This document shows, piece after piece, positions 38,776-47,944 of a stretch of DNA of 64,000 bases. Within the stretch, counting starts at the first letter, position 1, and each line of letters starts with the position of its first letter. The notes beneath the pieces are model-generated. The model ran no database searches. It worked only from the letters and a program-made list of their open reading frames with translations, and was not told the origin of the DNA. Source of the DNA: Methanolobus zinderi (GTDB lineage: Archaea > Halobacteriota > Methanosarcinia > Methanosarcinales > Methanosarcinaceae); NCBI RefSeq assembly GCF_013388255.1, contig NZ_CP058215.1, positions 558,001 through 622,000 of the forward strand. Reading direction: 5' to 3'. Made by a program: the position numbers and the translations under genes.

Positions 38776-38845
38776 TATTTTCTATCATAGGCTGCTTTGT
38801 CAGATAAATACTATCCAGAGATAACTTTCCCGGTCATTATCATGT

Positions 38846-38933
38846 GCGGGGGTTGCCCAGCCAGGCCAAAGGCGCTAGGTTGAGGGCCTAGTCTCGTAGG
38901 AGTTCGTGTGTTCGAATCACACCTCCCGCACCA
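38846..38933 (+). tRNA. tRNA-Leu (GAG), copy 2, CCA encoded
   Basis: Identical over all 88 bases to the copy 158 bases upstream, while the sequences between and around them differ. A tandem duplication limited to the gene body is the simple reading. Confidence 0.95.
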
Positions 38934-39100
38934 TACTTTCAACATCAGTTTTCACGACTTTTGACCGCATTTTTTTGTGTACTACAGTGAAATATGTCTT
39001 TTTCTATTATAATCTAAAGATATCAAATTTTAACTAAAAGACCAATCGTCTGAACTATTTTTGTTATCAGAAGGCATTTTACTGAGCTTAGGTGCCGAAT

Positions 39101-39110
39101 GAATATATAC
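39101..39110 (+). promoter_or_regulatory. TATA box of the small-protein/PRC-barrel unit
   Basis: GAATATATAC; transcription should start near 39133, at the palindrome GGGTATACCC (39133-39142). The stretch 38934-39100 before it shows nothing recognisable apart from T-rich sequence behind the tRNA. Confidence 0.5.
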
Positions 39111-39132
39111 TTATGAACCCTCATTTTGAATT

Positions 39133-39235
39133 GGGTATACCCCATTATAGCCAGCAGAATTAAAATGCGTAGAATCGGGTTTCTGTTTGAATTATGTTTA
39201 AACCCGTGATCAGGTCTACGCTGAATAGAGGGGAG
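39133..39235 (+). promoter_or_regulatory. Highly structured 5' leader before a 46-residue gene
   Basis: Contains the perfect palindrome GGGTATACCC (39133-39142) and a long two-part stem: GCGTAGA/TCTACGC (39167-39173/39215-39221) outside CGGGTTT/AAACCCG (39176-39182/39200-39206). The outer stem ends 6 bases before the Shine-Dalgarno GAGGGGAG (39228-39235). Such nested perfect complementarity over 55 bases is unlikely by chance and suggests an RNA control element (inference). Confidence 0.55.
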
Positions 39236-39240
39236 TAAAT

Positions 39241-39381
39241 ATGGCTAAGAAATTTAAAGAAGATGAAGAAAGGATCGAAAATATACGTGCTGAGGATACG
39301 ACAGCAAAATCGAGAAGAGAGGCAATTGAGGACATAGAAAATAAAGAAAGAGAAGATATCGAACGTCAGAATAGAAAATAA
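39241..39381 (+). CDS. 46-residue charged coiled-coil-like small protein
   Basis: Short gene not reached by normal length cut-offs. Translation begins MAKKFKEDEERIENIRAED and ends IERQNRK. About half of the residues are Lys, Arg, Glu or Asp, with no Cys, Trp or membrane segment; the whole should be helical, possibly a coiled coil. Support for it being real: an excellent ribosome site GAGGGGAG-TAAAT-ATG, a TATA box and structured leader upstream, and a PRC-barrel gene 74 bases downstream. I do not recognise a family. Confidence 0.72.
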   Translation: MAKKFKEDEERIENIRAEDTTAKSRREAIEDIENKEREDIERQNRK

Positions 39382-39455
39382 GGTCAGAGTTTAATTTTCT
39401 ACATAAATCTGGCAAACAGATATTTTAAGAAGATGAAATTCAGGGAGTGATAGCA

Positions 39456-39827
39456 TTGACAGTTCCAAAGGTATTATCTGCCAGTAGTGTTGAAGGAGAT
39501 TCCGTGACAAATCCAGAGGGTGAGGATCTGGGGAAGATCGAGGAAGTTATGCTCGACCTGGATGAAGGAATGGTTGCATATGCCGTACTTTCGTTCGGAG
39601 GTTTCCTTGGAATCGGTGACAAGTTATTTGCGGTCCCGTGGCAGGCGCTGAGCAAAAAGCCGGATTCACATAGCTTTGTCCTTGATGTTGACAAGAATAC
39701 ACTTGAGAATGCTCCGGGATTTGACAAGGCCAACTGGCCGGGCACCGGTACAAAAGAACACAGGGATTATATTACAAGAATCTCCGAATACTATGGCTAC
39801 AAACCATACTGGATACATAATCCGTAA
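39456..39827 (+). CDS. PRC-barrel domain protein
   Basis: A 123-residue cytosolic protein. Residues about 10-75 form a PRC barrel (GDSVTNPEGEDLGKIEEVMLDLDEG...AYAVLSFGGFLGIGDKLFAVPW), followed by a conserved tail with NAPGFDKANWP and EYYGYKPYW. Proteins of this exact layout are widespread in bacteria and linked to stress, though their molecular role is unclear. Start: TTG at 39456 has AGGGAG 8 bases upstream and gives the usual MTVPKVLSAS start; the in-frame GTG at 39447 overlaps that site. Its bacterial character suggests past transfer. Confidence 0.87.
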   Translation: MTVPKVLSASSVEGDSVTNPEGEDLGKIEEVMLDLDEGMVAYAVLSFGGFLGIGDKLFAVPWQALSKKPDSHSFVLDVDKNTLENAPGFDKANWPGTGTKEHRDYITRISEYYGYKPYWIHNP

Positions 39828-39899
39828 ATGTACAAAAAATGAATAATTCTTTTTGAGGAAGTAATCCCATACTTCCTTTCTATTTTGAATTCTCTGAGC

Positions 39900-40793
39900 T
39901 CAATGTTGAGCTTTTCCTTTCCTGGAAAGTTTTCTCATATCATTGACCTCTGTTTTACCAAGAACTTTCAGGAAATGGGCTGCACGAAGTGCAGTCTGTT
40001 GTTTTCTCTCTTCCGCACGGGTCTGGTATACCCTTATTGAACGAAGGAAATCTATCTTACGAAACTCCGGCCAGAAAGGTGCACAGAAATAGGATGCACA
40101 TTCATTACCATTGGCCTGCCATGGCAGGAAATTCGAAACCCTTTCATCTCCTCCCGTCCTGATGATAAGATCCACGTTGGGAAGTGCTGTTCCATCCGCG
40201 GGGTAGAGGTGATTTGAAATTGTTTCCTCATTGATATCTTCCAGGGAGATCTCTCCCCTTTCAACCTTTGATGCGATCTCGCGGACAGCCTGGACGATTT
40301 CCTGTCTGCCTCCATAGGCAATTGCAACATTGAGGTTGAATTTGTCATAAACAGATGTTACAAGTTCCACGTTCTTGATGGACTCCTGAAGTTGATCCGG
40401 CAGCTTTTCAATATCGCCAATGGCATGGACGCGCATTTTTCTTTCATGGGTCCTTTCGTCCTCTCCGATCTCATCGAACTTGACCCTTATCAGATCGAAA
40501 AGATTTTCTTTTTCATCATTTGATCTGTTGAAATTCTCAGTGGAAAATGCGTAAATTGTGAGATGTTCTATGCCCAGCTCACAGGACCATTCTATCACTT
40601 TTTCGGTAATACTCGCACCCTGGCGATGCCCGAAATTTGTGATCTGGCCCAGTTTACGGGCATACCTGCGGTTACCATCCATTATGATTGCTACGTGCCT
40701 TGGAATAGGGGCGTTTTTGACTTCCTGTGTAAGGAGATGTTCATATCCTCGATAGATCAGTTGAGGTATGTGTTTCAATATTTTAAACACCAC
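39900..40793 (-). CDS. uppS: Polyprenyl diphosphate synthase, cis-type (UppS family)
   Basis: Builds long cis-polyprenyl diphosphates that carry glycans for N-glycosylation and cell-surface polymers. 297 residues with the signature HVAIIMDGNRRYARKLG (about residues 33-49), in which Asp binds magnesium, and the C-terminal DLIIRTGGDERVSNFLPWQ. Archaeal enzymes of this length usually extend geranylgeranyl diphosphate. Single minus-strand gene. Confidence 0.93.
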   Translation of the reverse strand: MVFKILKHIPQLIYRGYEHLLTQEVKNAPIPRHVAIIMDGNRRYARKLGQITNFGHRQGASITEKVIEWSCELGIEHLTIYAFSTENFNRSNDEKENLFDLIRVKFDEIGEDERTHERKMRVHAIGDIEKLPDQLQESIKNVELVTSVYDKFNLNVAIAYGGRQEIVQAVREIASKVERGEISLEDINEETISNHLYPADGTALPNVDLIIRTGGDERVSNFLPWQANGNECASYFCAPFWPEFRKIDFLRSIRVYQTRAEERKQQTALRAAHFLKVLGKTEVNDMRKLSRKGKAQH

Positions 40794-40875
40794 ATATTTT
40801 CGATTGGCTGCTAAGCAATGGGAATTTTTACGTTTTTTATAAGTGCATCTATAATAATAACGGGGTTTTTAGTGA

Positions 40876-41187
40876 TCAGTAATTCTCTAGAACAGATTTA
40901 ACTATGTCCCTGTAATCTTCCTTCAACAGGTATATGTTATGATCGCCGGTAACATCAATGCTGAGTATTCCAAGCCTGGTGTTCATAAGACCTACCATTG
41001 CTGAAACTCCTCTGTAACTGACATCAAAATCTGCATTGTGGAGATGTTCGTAAACGTCACCTGTAGTGAATTTACCACCTTTTAGGAATAATTTAAGAAC
41101 TACTTTACGTATGCCTGTGTCATCGCGACTAAGATATTTTATGAGCCTGTCCCTTACTCGCTCTTCTATCGTTTCCAGTACAAACAC
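40876..41187 (-). CDS. DUF2551-family protein
   Basis: A 103-residue protein with a winged-helix-like pattern (RKVVLKLFLKGGKFTTGDVYEHL...DVSYRGVSAMVGLMNTRLGILSI), matching the methanogen family DUF2551 as far as I recall it. A DNA-binding or regulatory role is suggested by the fold only. The start codon is GTG (41187) in a stretch AAAGAGGTG where start and ribosome site partly coincide. Confidence 0.72.
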   Translation of the reverse strand: MFVLETIEERVRDRLIKYLSRDDTGIRKVVLKLFLKGGKFTTGDVYEHLHNADFDVSYRGVSAMVGLMNTRLGILSIDVTGDHNIYLLKEDYRDIVKSVLENY

Positions 41188-41300
41188 CTCTTTTTTTTAT
41201 ATGTTATTTTATCTTATAAAACTATTGTACTTGTAATCGTAAACCGCAAGGCAACGAAAATCGTTCTACTTATCTCATTCTAACATATATAATTTAGCTT

Positions 41301-42356
41301 TCAAACAGGTATCTTTTCAACAATTAATCCCTTTTCAAAAGGATATCTTTCCACTATGAACATCTCATCAGTATTTTCCCTGATCATGTCCGCCAGCTCT
41401 TCCAGTATCCACCACGCTGTCTGCAAGCCGGATTCTGTGATTTCTGACATATCTTCCGGAACTTCCTCTTCCATAAAACACTCTATCACATTTTCCCTGC
41501 AGCTATCATTCAGGCAGGTGATCTCGCCGTAAACAATGGTTCCGTCATCGGTGATCTCATCAAAGTCCCTTGCCACATTCCGGGCGATACGTATCAGACG
41601 CTCCCTTAGTTGCACAGCGTCCTTATAAGTGGATGAACAAAAATGCATTTTACCGGCAATGGGAACAATTCTGTTTGCAGTCTCACGGGAGCCTTCAACA
41701 GCATTTGACAGGTCGCTTTCAAGCACAAAACCCTTACTTTTCATCTTTTCAGCATTGGAGTCCGAGAACTCCAGCTCATTTAAATTGAGGAAGCAATCAT
41801 ATTCTTTAGCAAATTCTGCTACCTTTTCAATCCCGTTAATTGCAGGAATCTCTATCCCGACATCAAGCCCATGCTCTTTTGAATTAGTTATGGATTCTGA
41901 GTACTTGCTTTCCCTGATCTCACCCCACATATCAACCGGAGGGTGAAACCTGATCTCGTCCAGACCGGCTTGCGCAAGCTTTTCTATGGTTTCCTTTTCA
42001 GGGGCCATTGAAGTGTAAAGGTGGACATGATGCTCTTTTCCGAACTCAGATTTAAGCAATTCTATGTAGTGAAGAACATTTTCACGTCTGAGAAGTGGCT
42101 CTCCTCCGGTTATTCCCGTGCCAAGTGCATCCATCTGCCTTGCTTCTTCGATAATATCCCTGTCGGAGCTCACAGGTCTTTCGTTGGCATAGACCACCTC
42201 GTTTCTTCTCTCTATGGACACCGGACAATAAAAGCAATCCCTTGGACATATCCCTGTAACAAAAAGCACCATCTTGGCTCCGATATGACATAATTTACAG
42301 CCCTCGGGCAGGAATGTATGAAAAGAACCTGTCTCACTCTGCTTCGCTTCACTCAT
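41301..42356 (-). CDS. Radical SAM protein of unknown function
   Basis: A 351-residue iron-sulfur enzyme. Cys37, Cys41 and Cys44 (CPRDCFYCP) form the CxxxCxxC site for the [4Fe-4S] cluster and S-adenosylmethionine; GITGGEPLLR is the SAM-binding GGE motif. Two further cysteines precede it (CKLC, 20 and 23). The domain fills about residues 25-250, with a C-terminal part of about 100 residues of unknown fold rich in Glu. The substrate is unknown. A dicluster ferredoxin gene is divergent from it, which could supply electrons. Confidence 0.83.
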   Translation of the reverse strand: MSEAKQSETGSFHTFLPEGCKLCHIGAKMVLFVTGICPRDCFYCPVSIERRNEVVYANERPVSSDRDIIEEARQMDALGTGITGGEPLLRRENVLHYIELLKSEFGKEHHVHLYTSMAPEKETIEKLAQAGLDEIRFHPPVDMWGEIRESKYSESITNSKEHGLDVGIEIPAINGIEKVAEFAKEYDCFLNLNELEFSDSNAEKMKSKGFVLESDLSNAVEGSRETANRIVPIAGKMHFCSSTYKDAVQLRERLIRIARNVARDFDEITDDGTIVYGEITCLNDSCRENVIECFMEEEVPEDMSEITESGLQTAWWILEELADMIRENTDEMFIVERYPFEKGLIVEKIPV

Positions 42357-42445
42357 TGGCGCAATCTAGCTTTTACATGTATATAAGGCTTGGTAAAATT
42401 CTACTTACAACAATTTAATGTAAAATAGTCCCCTCTTCTAAGTCA

Positions 42446-42631
42446 ATGAATGAGATAGAAGGCCATATCGCAGTGATAGGCTGCAGGAAATGCGGGAAAT
42501 GTAATAATATCTGTCCGCATGATGCTCTTTACAGGGTAGATGGTGTGGTTCGTGTGAACTATGATCTGTGTACCGTATGTATGGAATGTGTCAGGACCTG
42601 TCCCAACAAGGCCCTGGTTTATATCGAGTGA
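42446..42631 (+). CDS. 2[4Fe-4S] ferredoxin-like protein
   Basis: 61 residues with two complete cluster motifs: Cys13/16/19/23 and Cys42/45/48/52 (CxxCxxCxxxC twice). Low-potential electron carrier of the cytosol. It is divergent from the radical SAM gene by 89 bases and convergent with the flavoredoxin-like gene by 10 bases. Confidence 0.9.
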   Translation: MNEIEGHIAVIGCRKCGKCNNICPHDALYRVDGVVRVNYDLCTVCMECVRTCPNKALVYIE

Positions 42632-42641
42632 GCATTCCAGC

Positions 42642-43214
42642 TCACTTCTTGCTAATCTCTCTGCCGATTGAGAATGCTTTTCCAAGTACTTTTCCTATGG
42701 CATGGTAGTTTCTGGTCTCAGGTGCAAATACTACAGGTTTAACCTTTTCAATGTCGGGTGTCCCTTTGTTAAGTACTGATTCATCTGCCTTGATGTCGAC
42801 TATCTCCCCGATGAACTGGGTGTGAAGTCCGATCTCAAAACTATGTATGAGTTTGCACTCCAGTATCAGGGGAAATTCTTCGATGTACGGTGCATACACA
42901 TTATCACTTTTTACGGGTGTGAGCCCGCTGACTTCGAACTTATCCTCGTCCTTACCGCTTGCCATGCCAAAGTAATCAGTTTCCCTGGCATACTTTTCAG
43001 AGGGTATATTAACGGTAAAGGCCTCTTTTTCCATGATATTCTTGTAACTCTGGGTTGCTTCCCTCAGCGATATGCCGATGCACGGGGGGCTGGAACATGT
43101 GATCCCTCCCCACGCGACGGTTGCAGCGTCAGGTTTTCCGAACATATCATACGTACCGATCACCCATGCCGGGGCCGGGAATGCAAGTGGTTTAGCTCCT
43201 ATTGATTGTTTCAT
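42642..43214 (-). CDS. Flavin reductase-like / flavoredoxin family protein
   Basis: A 190-residue FMN-binding split-barrel protein. Typical segments are PAPAWVIGTYD near the N terminus, the NIPSEKYARETDYFG region (about 79-93) and the C-terminal VVFAPETRNYHAIGKVLGKAF. Members bind FMN and transfer electrons, in methanogens often with ferredoxin as partner; the neighbouring ferredoxin fits this, but the link is inferred. Confidence 0.87.
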   Translation of the reverse strand: MKQSIGAKPLAFPAPAWVIGTYDMFGKPDAATVAWGGITCSSPPCIGISLREATQSYKNIMEKEAFTVNIPSEKYARETDYFGMASGKDEDKFEVSGLTPVKSDNVYAPYIEEFPLILECKLIHSFEIGLHTQFIGEIVDIKADESVLNKGTPDIEKVKPVVFAPETRNYHAIGKVLGKAFSIGREISKK

Positions 43215-43278
43215 GAATGTAACTCCCTTTTAAAAAAGAGGCTATTGAATATTTAAGCTTGCGGAAGGTGATTCCAAA

Positions 43279-45228
43279 TCACACAAGTCCCCTGAATATT
43301 ATTCTTGACACCACAGTGGACAGCGTGAAAACAATAGCTGAGATGGGAAGTACCTGTCCGAGATCGTACATTAATCGGTCCCTGTCGCCTCCATACTCGA
43401 TGGTCCCTGCAAAGCGTGTAAGTATGACCGTGATCAATATCAGGTACACACCGATCGAGAGCATGAACAGGTCCGAAGGGATGGATTGTTCAAGGTTTGC
43501 AGGTGAGATCTGGGCAGATCCGGGTATCATGTCAGCAGGAAGGCGTGAGATGCTGTTCGATATATTCTGGAGTATCTTTGTGATAACTTCCGAAAGTGCC
43601 ATTGTAACACCTGCGATAAGTGGTGCGAATATGGCTGCTGTGGACCTCATGGTGGATGTCATATCATAGAGTGATTGCTTGATATTCAGCTCCACGTCCT
43701 GGAGTTCCTTCAGGTGGTCTGCAAGCTTGACCACGGCAACACCTGCAGCCTCGTGACTCTTGTGAGCGCTCTCAACAAAGAGCATCATGGTAGTTCGTAT
43801 TCGATCCGAGTAGATATCCCTGAAGGCGCCGATCTCATCGTCGAATATTGCAGTAAGTATGTCGGCTCTTACACTAATGAGATTCAGGGAGATCCTTTCA
43901 AATGCCGTTGCTATCTCTGAGCCCTGCATCGTACTGGCAGCATGCATGAAGGCTTCTTCTGTTGCCCTTCCCTCGGATATTCTCCTTCCCAGGACAAAGA
44001 GCGCGTCCGAGAACTCGGATTCCATTCTCCTGATCTCATCCCTTATTTTCTTGTATGGCATGTAACTCGTATTCAGGTAAAATGAAACTGCAAAAACAAA
44101 ACCCAGTATTACCAGCAGACCTGATGGCAGGATTCCTTCAAGTGTTGCCGTGCTTATGATATTGCCGGGATTTCCGATTAAGTTCCAGAGATACCCGGAA
44201 GATGCTATGAGTACGCCCATGCAGATTGAAATGACCATCGCCAGTGTCTTTTTCTTTCTTATGTGCCTGAGTTCCGGATGGCTGTCCGGTATGCTCTGGG
44301 GAACAAATGTGGCCGGCCTTTGCAGCAGTATATACTCAGCATATCCGAAAGTGAGCAGAGGAAGTATTATGTTATATAGTGCCACAAGCGTCCCTATCCC
44401 GAAGCGAATACCGACCACTGTTATGGCTGGCATCAGGGCTACAAGTGCAAGTGGTATTAGGATAAAAACCGAGTAGAGGATATATGTGGGATTCTTCAGT
44501 TTCGAGGCAAAGGTCTCCATCAGCCTTTTCGTACTTTCCAGGACTATATCAAGTGCCCTGTTCAGGGTAATGATTCTCTGTGCCTCGTCGGGCTCGCTTG
44601 TTGAGCTCTTGACCAGGTGAAGTGATCTTTTGAAATACTCACTGTTCCTGCCCCATATCTCCGCAAATCCTATCATTGCATCTTCCATGCCCTTGTATTC
44701 CCTGACATGCAGGTTCCATAACATCTTCCTCAGGTCCTTTGCCAGGGGTCTTGTGGAATGTTCCGCAGCAAATCGTATGGCAACTTCCATGTTCGGTACG
44801 ATCTTCATGGACATGACCATATAGCTGAGTATCTCGGGCATATCCCCGAGCGAGCTGACCTTCATCCACCTTGCGTATATCTTGATGTATTCGCTGAGAT
44901 ATGCAAGTGCAATTATCGGTATCAATAAACTCAGTACAATGGTTATTTTTATTGTTGCGGATTCAAAGCTTATGAGTCTGAATATGATAAAGTCGATCGC
45001 GAGTATCAATATCAGCATAGAACCGGCAACAAAGTAGGAAAAGAAGGCAGTCTCATATGGTTCAAGGTCGAATCCTGTGTATATTATCGAGTTCCTGTAC
45101 TCTTCGCTTACTGCTTTTTCGGATCTTCTTCTGAAACCGGCAATGTCCTGTATAAGCCAGCTGAAATGACTGAAAGTATACTTACAGCCATTATAATACC
45201 AGTTCTCAGCATTGCTCAGAAAGATCAC
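43279..45228 (-). CDS. Archaeal type IV pilus/secretion platform protein (type II secretion F-domain duplicated, TadC/FlaJ-like)
   Basis: A 649-residue membrane protein with two T2SS-F-like halves (soluble helical bundles around residues 95-215 and 390-550), each followed by groups of hydrophobic helices, eight to nine in all. Such duplicated platform proteins anchor the assembly ATPase of archaeal pili. The GTG start at 45228 overlaps the upstream ATPase gene by 23 bases; the exact start is uncertain, because the first ~25 residues before FRRRSEKAV are not family-like. No pilin or prepilin peptidase gene is nearby. Confidence 0.85.
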   Translation of the reverse strand: MIFLSNAENWYYNGCKYTFSHFSWLIQDIAGFRRRSEKAVSEEYRNSIIYTGFDLEPYETAFFSYFVAGSMLILILAIDFIIFRLISFESATIKITIVLSLLIPIIALAYLSEYIKIYARWMKVSSLGDMPEILSYMVMSMKIVPNMEVAIRFAAEHSTRPLAKDLRKMLWNLHVREYKGMEDAMIGFAEIWGRNSEYFKRSLHLVKSSTSEPDEAQRIITLNRALDIVLESTKRLMETFASKLKNPTYILYSVFILIPLALVALMPAITVVGIRFGIGTLVALYNIILPLLTFGYAEYILLQRPATFVPQSIPDSHPELRHIRKKKTLAMVISICMGVLIASSGYLWNLIGNPGNIISTATLEGILPSGLLVILGFVFAVSFYLNTSYMPYKKIRDEIRRMESEFSDALFVLGRRISEGRATEEAFMHAASTMQGSEIATAFERISLNLISVRADILTAIFDDEIGAFRDIYSDRIRTTMMLFVESAHKSHEAAGVAVVKLADHLKELQDVELNIKQSLYDMTSTMRSTAAIFAPLIAGVTMALSEVITKILQNISNSISRLPADMIPGSAQISPANLEQSIPSDLFMLSIGVYLILITVILTRFAGTIEYGGDRDRLMYDLGQVLPISAIVFTLSTVVSRIIFRGLV

Positions 45229-47728
45229 CTGCTATTATTCCCTGGGTCCTGGCCAGAGCCTCCTGTTCAGACGTATCATTTGAAAGGGAAGAATTGTCCA
45301 GTGCAAACTCCCTGAACCAGTCCAGCCATCTGCTGTACATCCTCTGAAGGTTGGCTCCGCCATTGAGGGATACCTCTTCATCCATCAGCAGCCATAACAT
45401 ATTGTTACATGCGCTAACTGTGGAAGCCCTGACAAAGAAAGGATCTGTTTTTCCGTATTCTGCCAGAAGTCCTTTGATCTTTGCCCGCAACTGTATATGG
45501 CTCAATGCCTGGTCTATGGTGATCTCCCATTTGTCCGCGATCTTTGCTATCAGGGCGGACTGGCCCCTGTCCAGTATATCCTCAGGAAGCAGCGAATCCG
45601 CAGAGGCGTCGTATCTGAATATATCGGAAAACACGGTGTCCATGTCATCCTCATCCCAGCTCCTGTTCACTTCGGATATCTGAATGACCCTGCGTTTTGA
45701 GCTCATACTCCCGGAAATGCGGGTATTGCTGCATACGATGACCGCATCCGTTGATTTGAACGATGCGGGAGGTACTTCCAGTGTATGTACTATTCTTTCA
45801 TACACCGACCTGGCCGAGGACCCGTGTATGGTTCCGATAACGGAATTGCCGGCAGCACCAACCTGCATTGCCTCATACAGGACCGCAACCTCAGGTCCTC
45901 TTACCTCTCCCATAACAAGGGAGGAGCTACCCAGTCTCAGGGAAGCACGCAGAGCCGTGGATGGTTCGATCTCAATACCATACTTGACGATAGCCGACTG
46001 TGAGTTGAGTCCCTGCACCTTCCAGCCGAGATCCTGCAGATCCTCTATGGGAATCTCAGGTGTATCCTCGATTGTAAGTATCCTGTATTTCTGGGGAATC
46101 TCAAGTAGCATTGCACTCAATAGCGATGTCTTGCCGGCACCGACTCCACCTGCAACAAGTACGGATGCCTGCCCGTCCATCAGAAAACTAAGCATTCCCG
46201 CAGCAAGCGGGGATATGGATCCTGTGTTGATGAGCCGTGGCAGTGTCCAGGGATCACTGGCATGTTTCCTGAAGGCATATGCTATTCCCTTTGCACTCAA
46301 TGGGTCGCCTATTACCGATACCCTTACATCGTAGTCCTTGAGGAACATCTCCAGTACAGGTGTTGCTTCTCCAAAGGGGCGACCGCTTATGGATCTAAGT
46401 CTGGAGACCATGGAGTCCATGTCTTCCTGTGACAGAAAGATGTTACTTATGCATTCCTCGCCGTCCATAACAACATGAACAGGATTCCGGTCCGCAGGCG
46501 CGTTGACATATACATCGGTGATCCTGTCATCCGCTAGCAGGTCCTCGAGTATCCCCAGTCCTGTTGTGTACTTGACCAGAATATCAGAATAGAGTTTCGA
46601 TCTGGACGGCTCAAGCTTGCTTCTGTTTATTTCGGCTTCCTCTGCCAGTAAACGCTTTCCGAGCAACCTGAAATAGTTCCTTGAATTTGCAGGGTTTGCG
46701 AAGTGAAGGTCCTTTGGACGGTGGCGGATCATCTTCTTTCTGACAGCTTCCAGGATTTCCAGATCATCTGATTCCAGAAAATATTCCACCGGGTTTATGA
46801 TGTACATTTTCTCGGGGCGGTCTGTTAGCTGGTAGATGGAAACAGGTAGGGATCTTTCATCTCCGTGACTGATATCGTAGCATTCAAGGAAAACGGTATT
46901 CTCGGGAGGTTCCGTATATATCCTCGAAGTGGAGAAGGGAGGCCTGACATAGGACCGCAGGTATCGTTCGTATTCCGGTTTTTCCGGGTCTGTGATATCT
47001 GCATTTAACTTTCTTCGGATATCCATCGTGTAATGGTTCATTTCTTCCAGGGCATCGATGAATCCCAGCAGACAGCTATCACATTCAGTATATTCTCCAT
47101 AGAGCTTATTGTTCAGTCCGAATCGCTCTGTACACTTCTCCGTAATTGCACAGGCTTTCAATGGGTCAGATTCCGAACTTTCTATGATGGTATCCAGCAG
47201 TTCTCTGCGATAGTTTTCACATCTTTTACTGATGGTATCATCCGGACAGCAAGTGTCAACAAGTTCTGCGGTGGAATATGCATTTAATCTCTCATACAAA
47301 TGTGCCAGAGCATAGATCGAATCCAGGTCCCTGCCTTCATAGTCTCTTTCATAAAGTCTTGATAATACGAGCCTGTCAGCCGCCGGCTCTTTTCTTAGTA
47401 TTCTGAATATGCTCTTCCTGCAATTTTCACTCTCAAAACTGGATCCAAAGGTACATTCACTGCAATTCAGTATTATCGTCCTGTGTCTTCTGGATGACCT
47501 TATCCTGTAAGGACACTCAATATCATCTTCTTTTTTCCGGTCTTTTGACAGGGATATTCTGGAACTGATACTTCCTATCAAGTCTCCGAATCTGATTTCT
47601 CTGATTCTGTGAGGTATTAAAGTTCTCTTTGCCGGAGACGGGGATACTGTATCATTACAGGATACTATTTCCGTATCCTGTTCTTTTGGGGTGGGTTGTA
47701 TTATAGTATCAGATCCTTCTGGCATCAC
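45206..47728 (-). CDS. Type IV pilus/type II secretion assembly ATPase (VirB11/TadA-like)
   Basis: An 840-residue protein. The N-terminal third contains the cysteine motif CPYRI...NCSECTFGSSFESENC (about residues 52-86), probably a metal site, and a long linker. The ATPase domain follows, with Walker A VLVAGGVGAGKTSLL (around residue 525), the Asp-box region ILTIEDTPEIPI and the Walker B/His box SSLVMGEVRGPEVAVLYEA with GTIHGSSARSV. It powers pilin or secretion-filament assembly. GTG at 47728 and ATG at 47725 are both possible starts; GGAG lies 8 bases before the GTG. It is coupled to the platform gene. Confidence 0.9.
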   Translation of the reverse strand: MMPEGSDTIIQPTPKEQDTEIVSCNDTVSPSPAKRTLIPHRIREIRFGDLIGSISSRISLSKDRKKEDDIECPYRIRSSRRHRTIILNCSECTFGSSFESENCRKSIFRILRKEPAADRLVLSRLYERDYEGRDLDSIYALAHLYERLNAYSTAELVDTCCPDDTISKRCENYRRELLDTIIESSESDPLKACAITEKCTERFGLNNKLYGEYTECDSCLLGFIDALEEMNHYTMDIRRKLNADITDPEKPEYERYLRSYVRPPFSTSRIYTEPPENTVFLECYDISHGDERSLPVSIYQLTDRPEKMYIINPVEYFLESDDLEILEAVRKKMIRHRPKDLHFANPANSRNYFRLLGKRLLAEEAEINRSKLEPSRSKLYSDILVKYTTGLGILEDLLADDRITDVYVNAPADRNPVHVVMDGEECISNIFLSQEDMDSMVSRLRSISGRPFGEATPVLEMFLKDYDVRVSVIGDPLSAKGIAYAFRKHASDPWTLPRLINTGSISPLAAGMLSFLMDGQASVLVAGGVGAGKTSLLSAMLLEIPQKYRILTIEDTPEIPIEDLQDLGWKVQGLNSQSAIVKYGIEIEPSTALRASLRLGSSSLVMGEVRGPEVAVLYEAMQVGAAGNSVIGTIHGSSARSVYERIVHTLEVPPASFKSTDAVIVCSNTRISGSMSSKRRVIQISEVNRSWDEDDMDTVFSDIFRYDASADSLLPEDILDRGQSALIAKIADKWEITIDQALSHIQLRAKIKGLLAEYGKTDPFFVRASTVSACNNMLWLLMDEEVSLNGGANLQRMYSRWLDWFREFALDNSSLSNDTSEQEALARTQGIIAGDLSEQC

Positions 47729-47944
47729 TTTTTAATCTCCATAATAAAGTTTTGAAAACAAATATGATAAAATATTAAAAGTTTGCGAATTTGGTTTGAC
47801 GATTATTTTATTGAATATGTTATTATTTACAGAGTGTACAAAAATCCGGGAACGCTTAATATAAATGTTAATACAATACTTTCACACAGCTTCCTTCAGA
47901 ATATAATAGCATTACAACATTCTCAAAACAGCCGGAGTACAAGA

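Noticed and set aside
38688-38933. Identical tRNA-Leu pair as integration (att) sites of a mobile element
   Set aside because: Only about 70 bases lie between them and no integrase or element genes are nearby; a simple duplication fits better.
47783-47944. N-terminal extension of XseA by 54 residues
   Set aside because: XseA proteins begin at the MGIYTVSQL segment, which has its own ribosome site.
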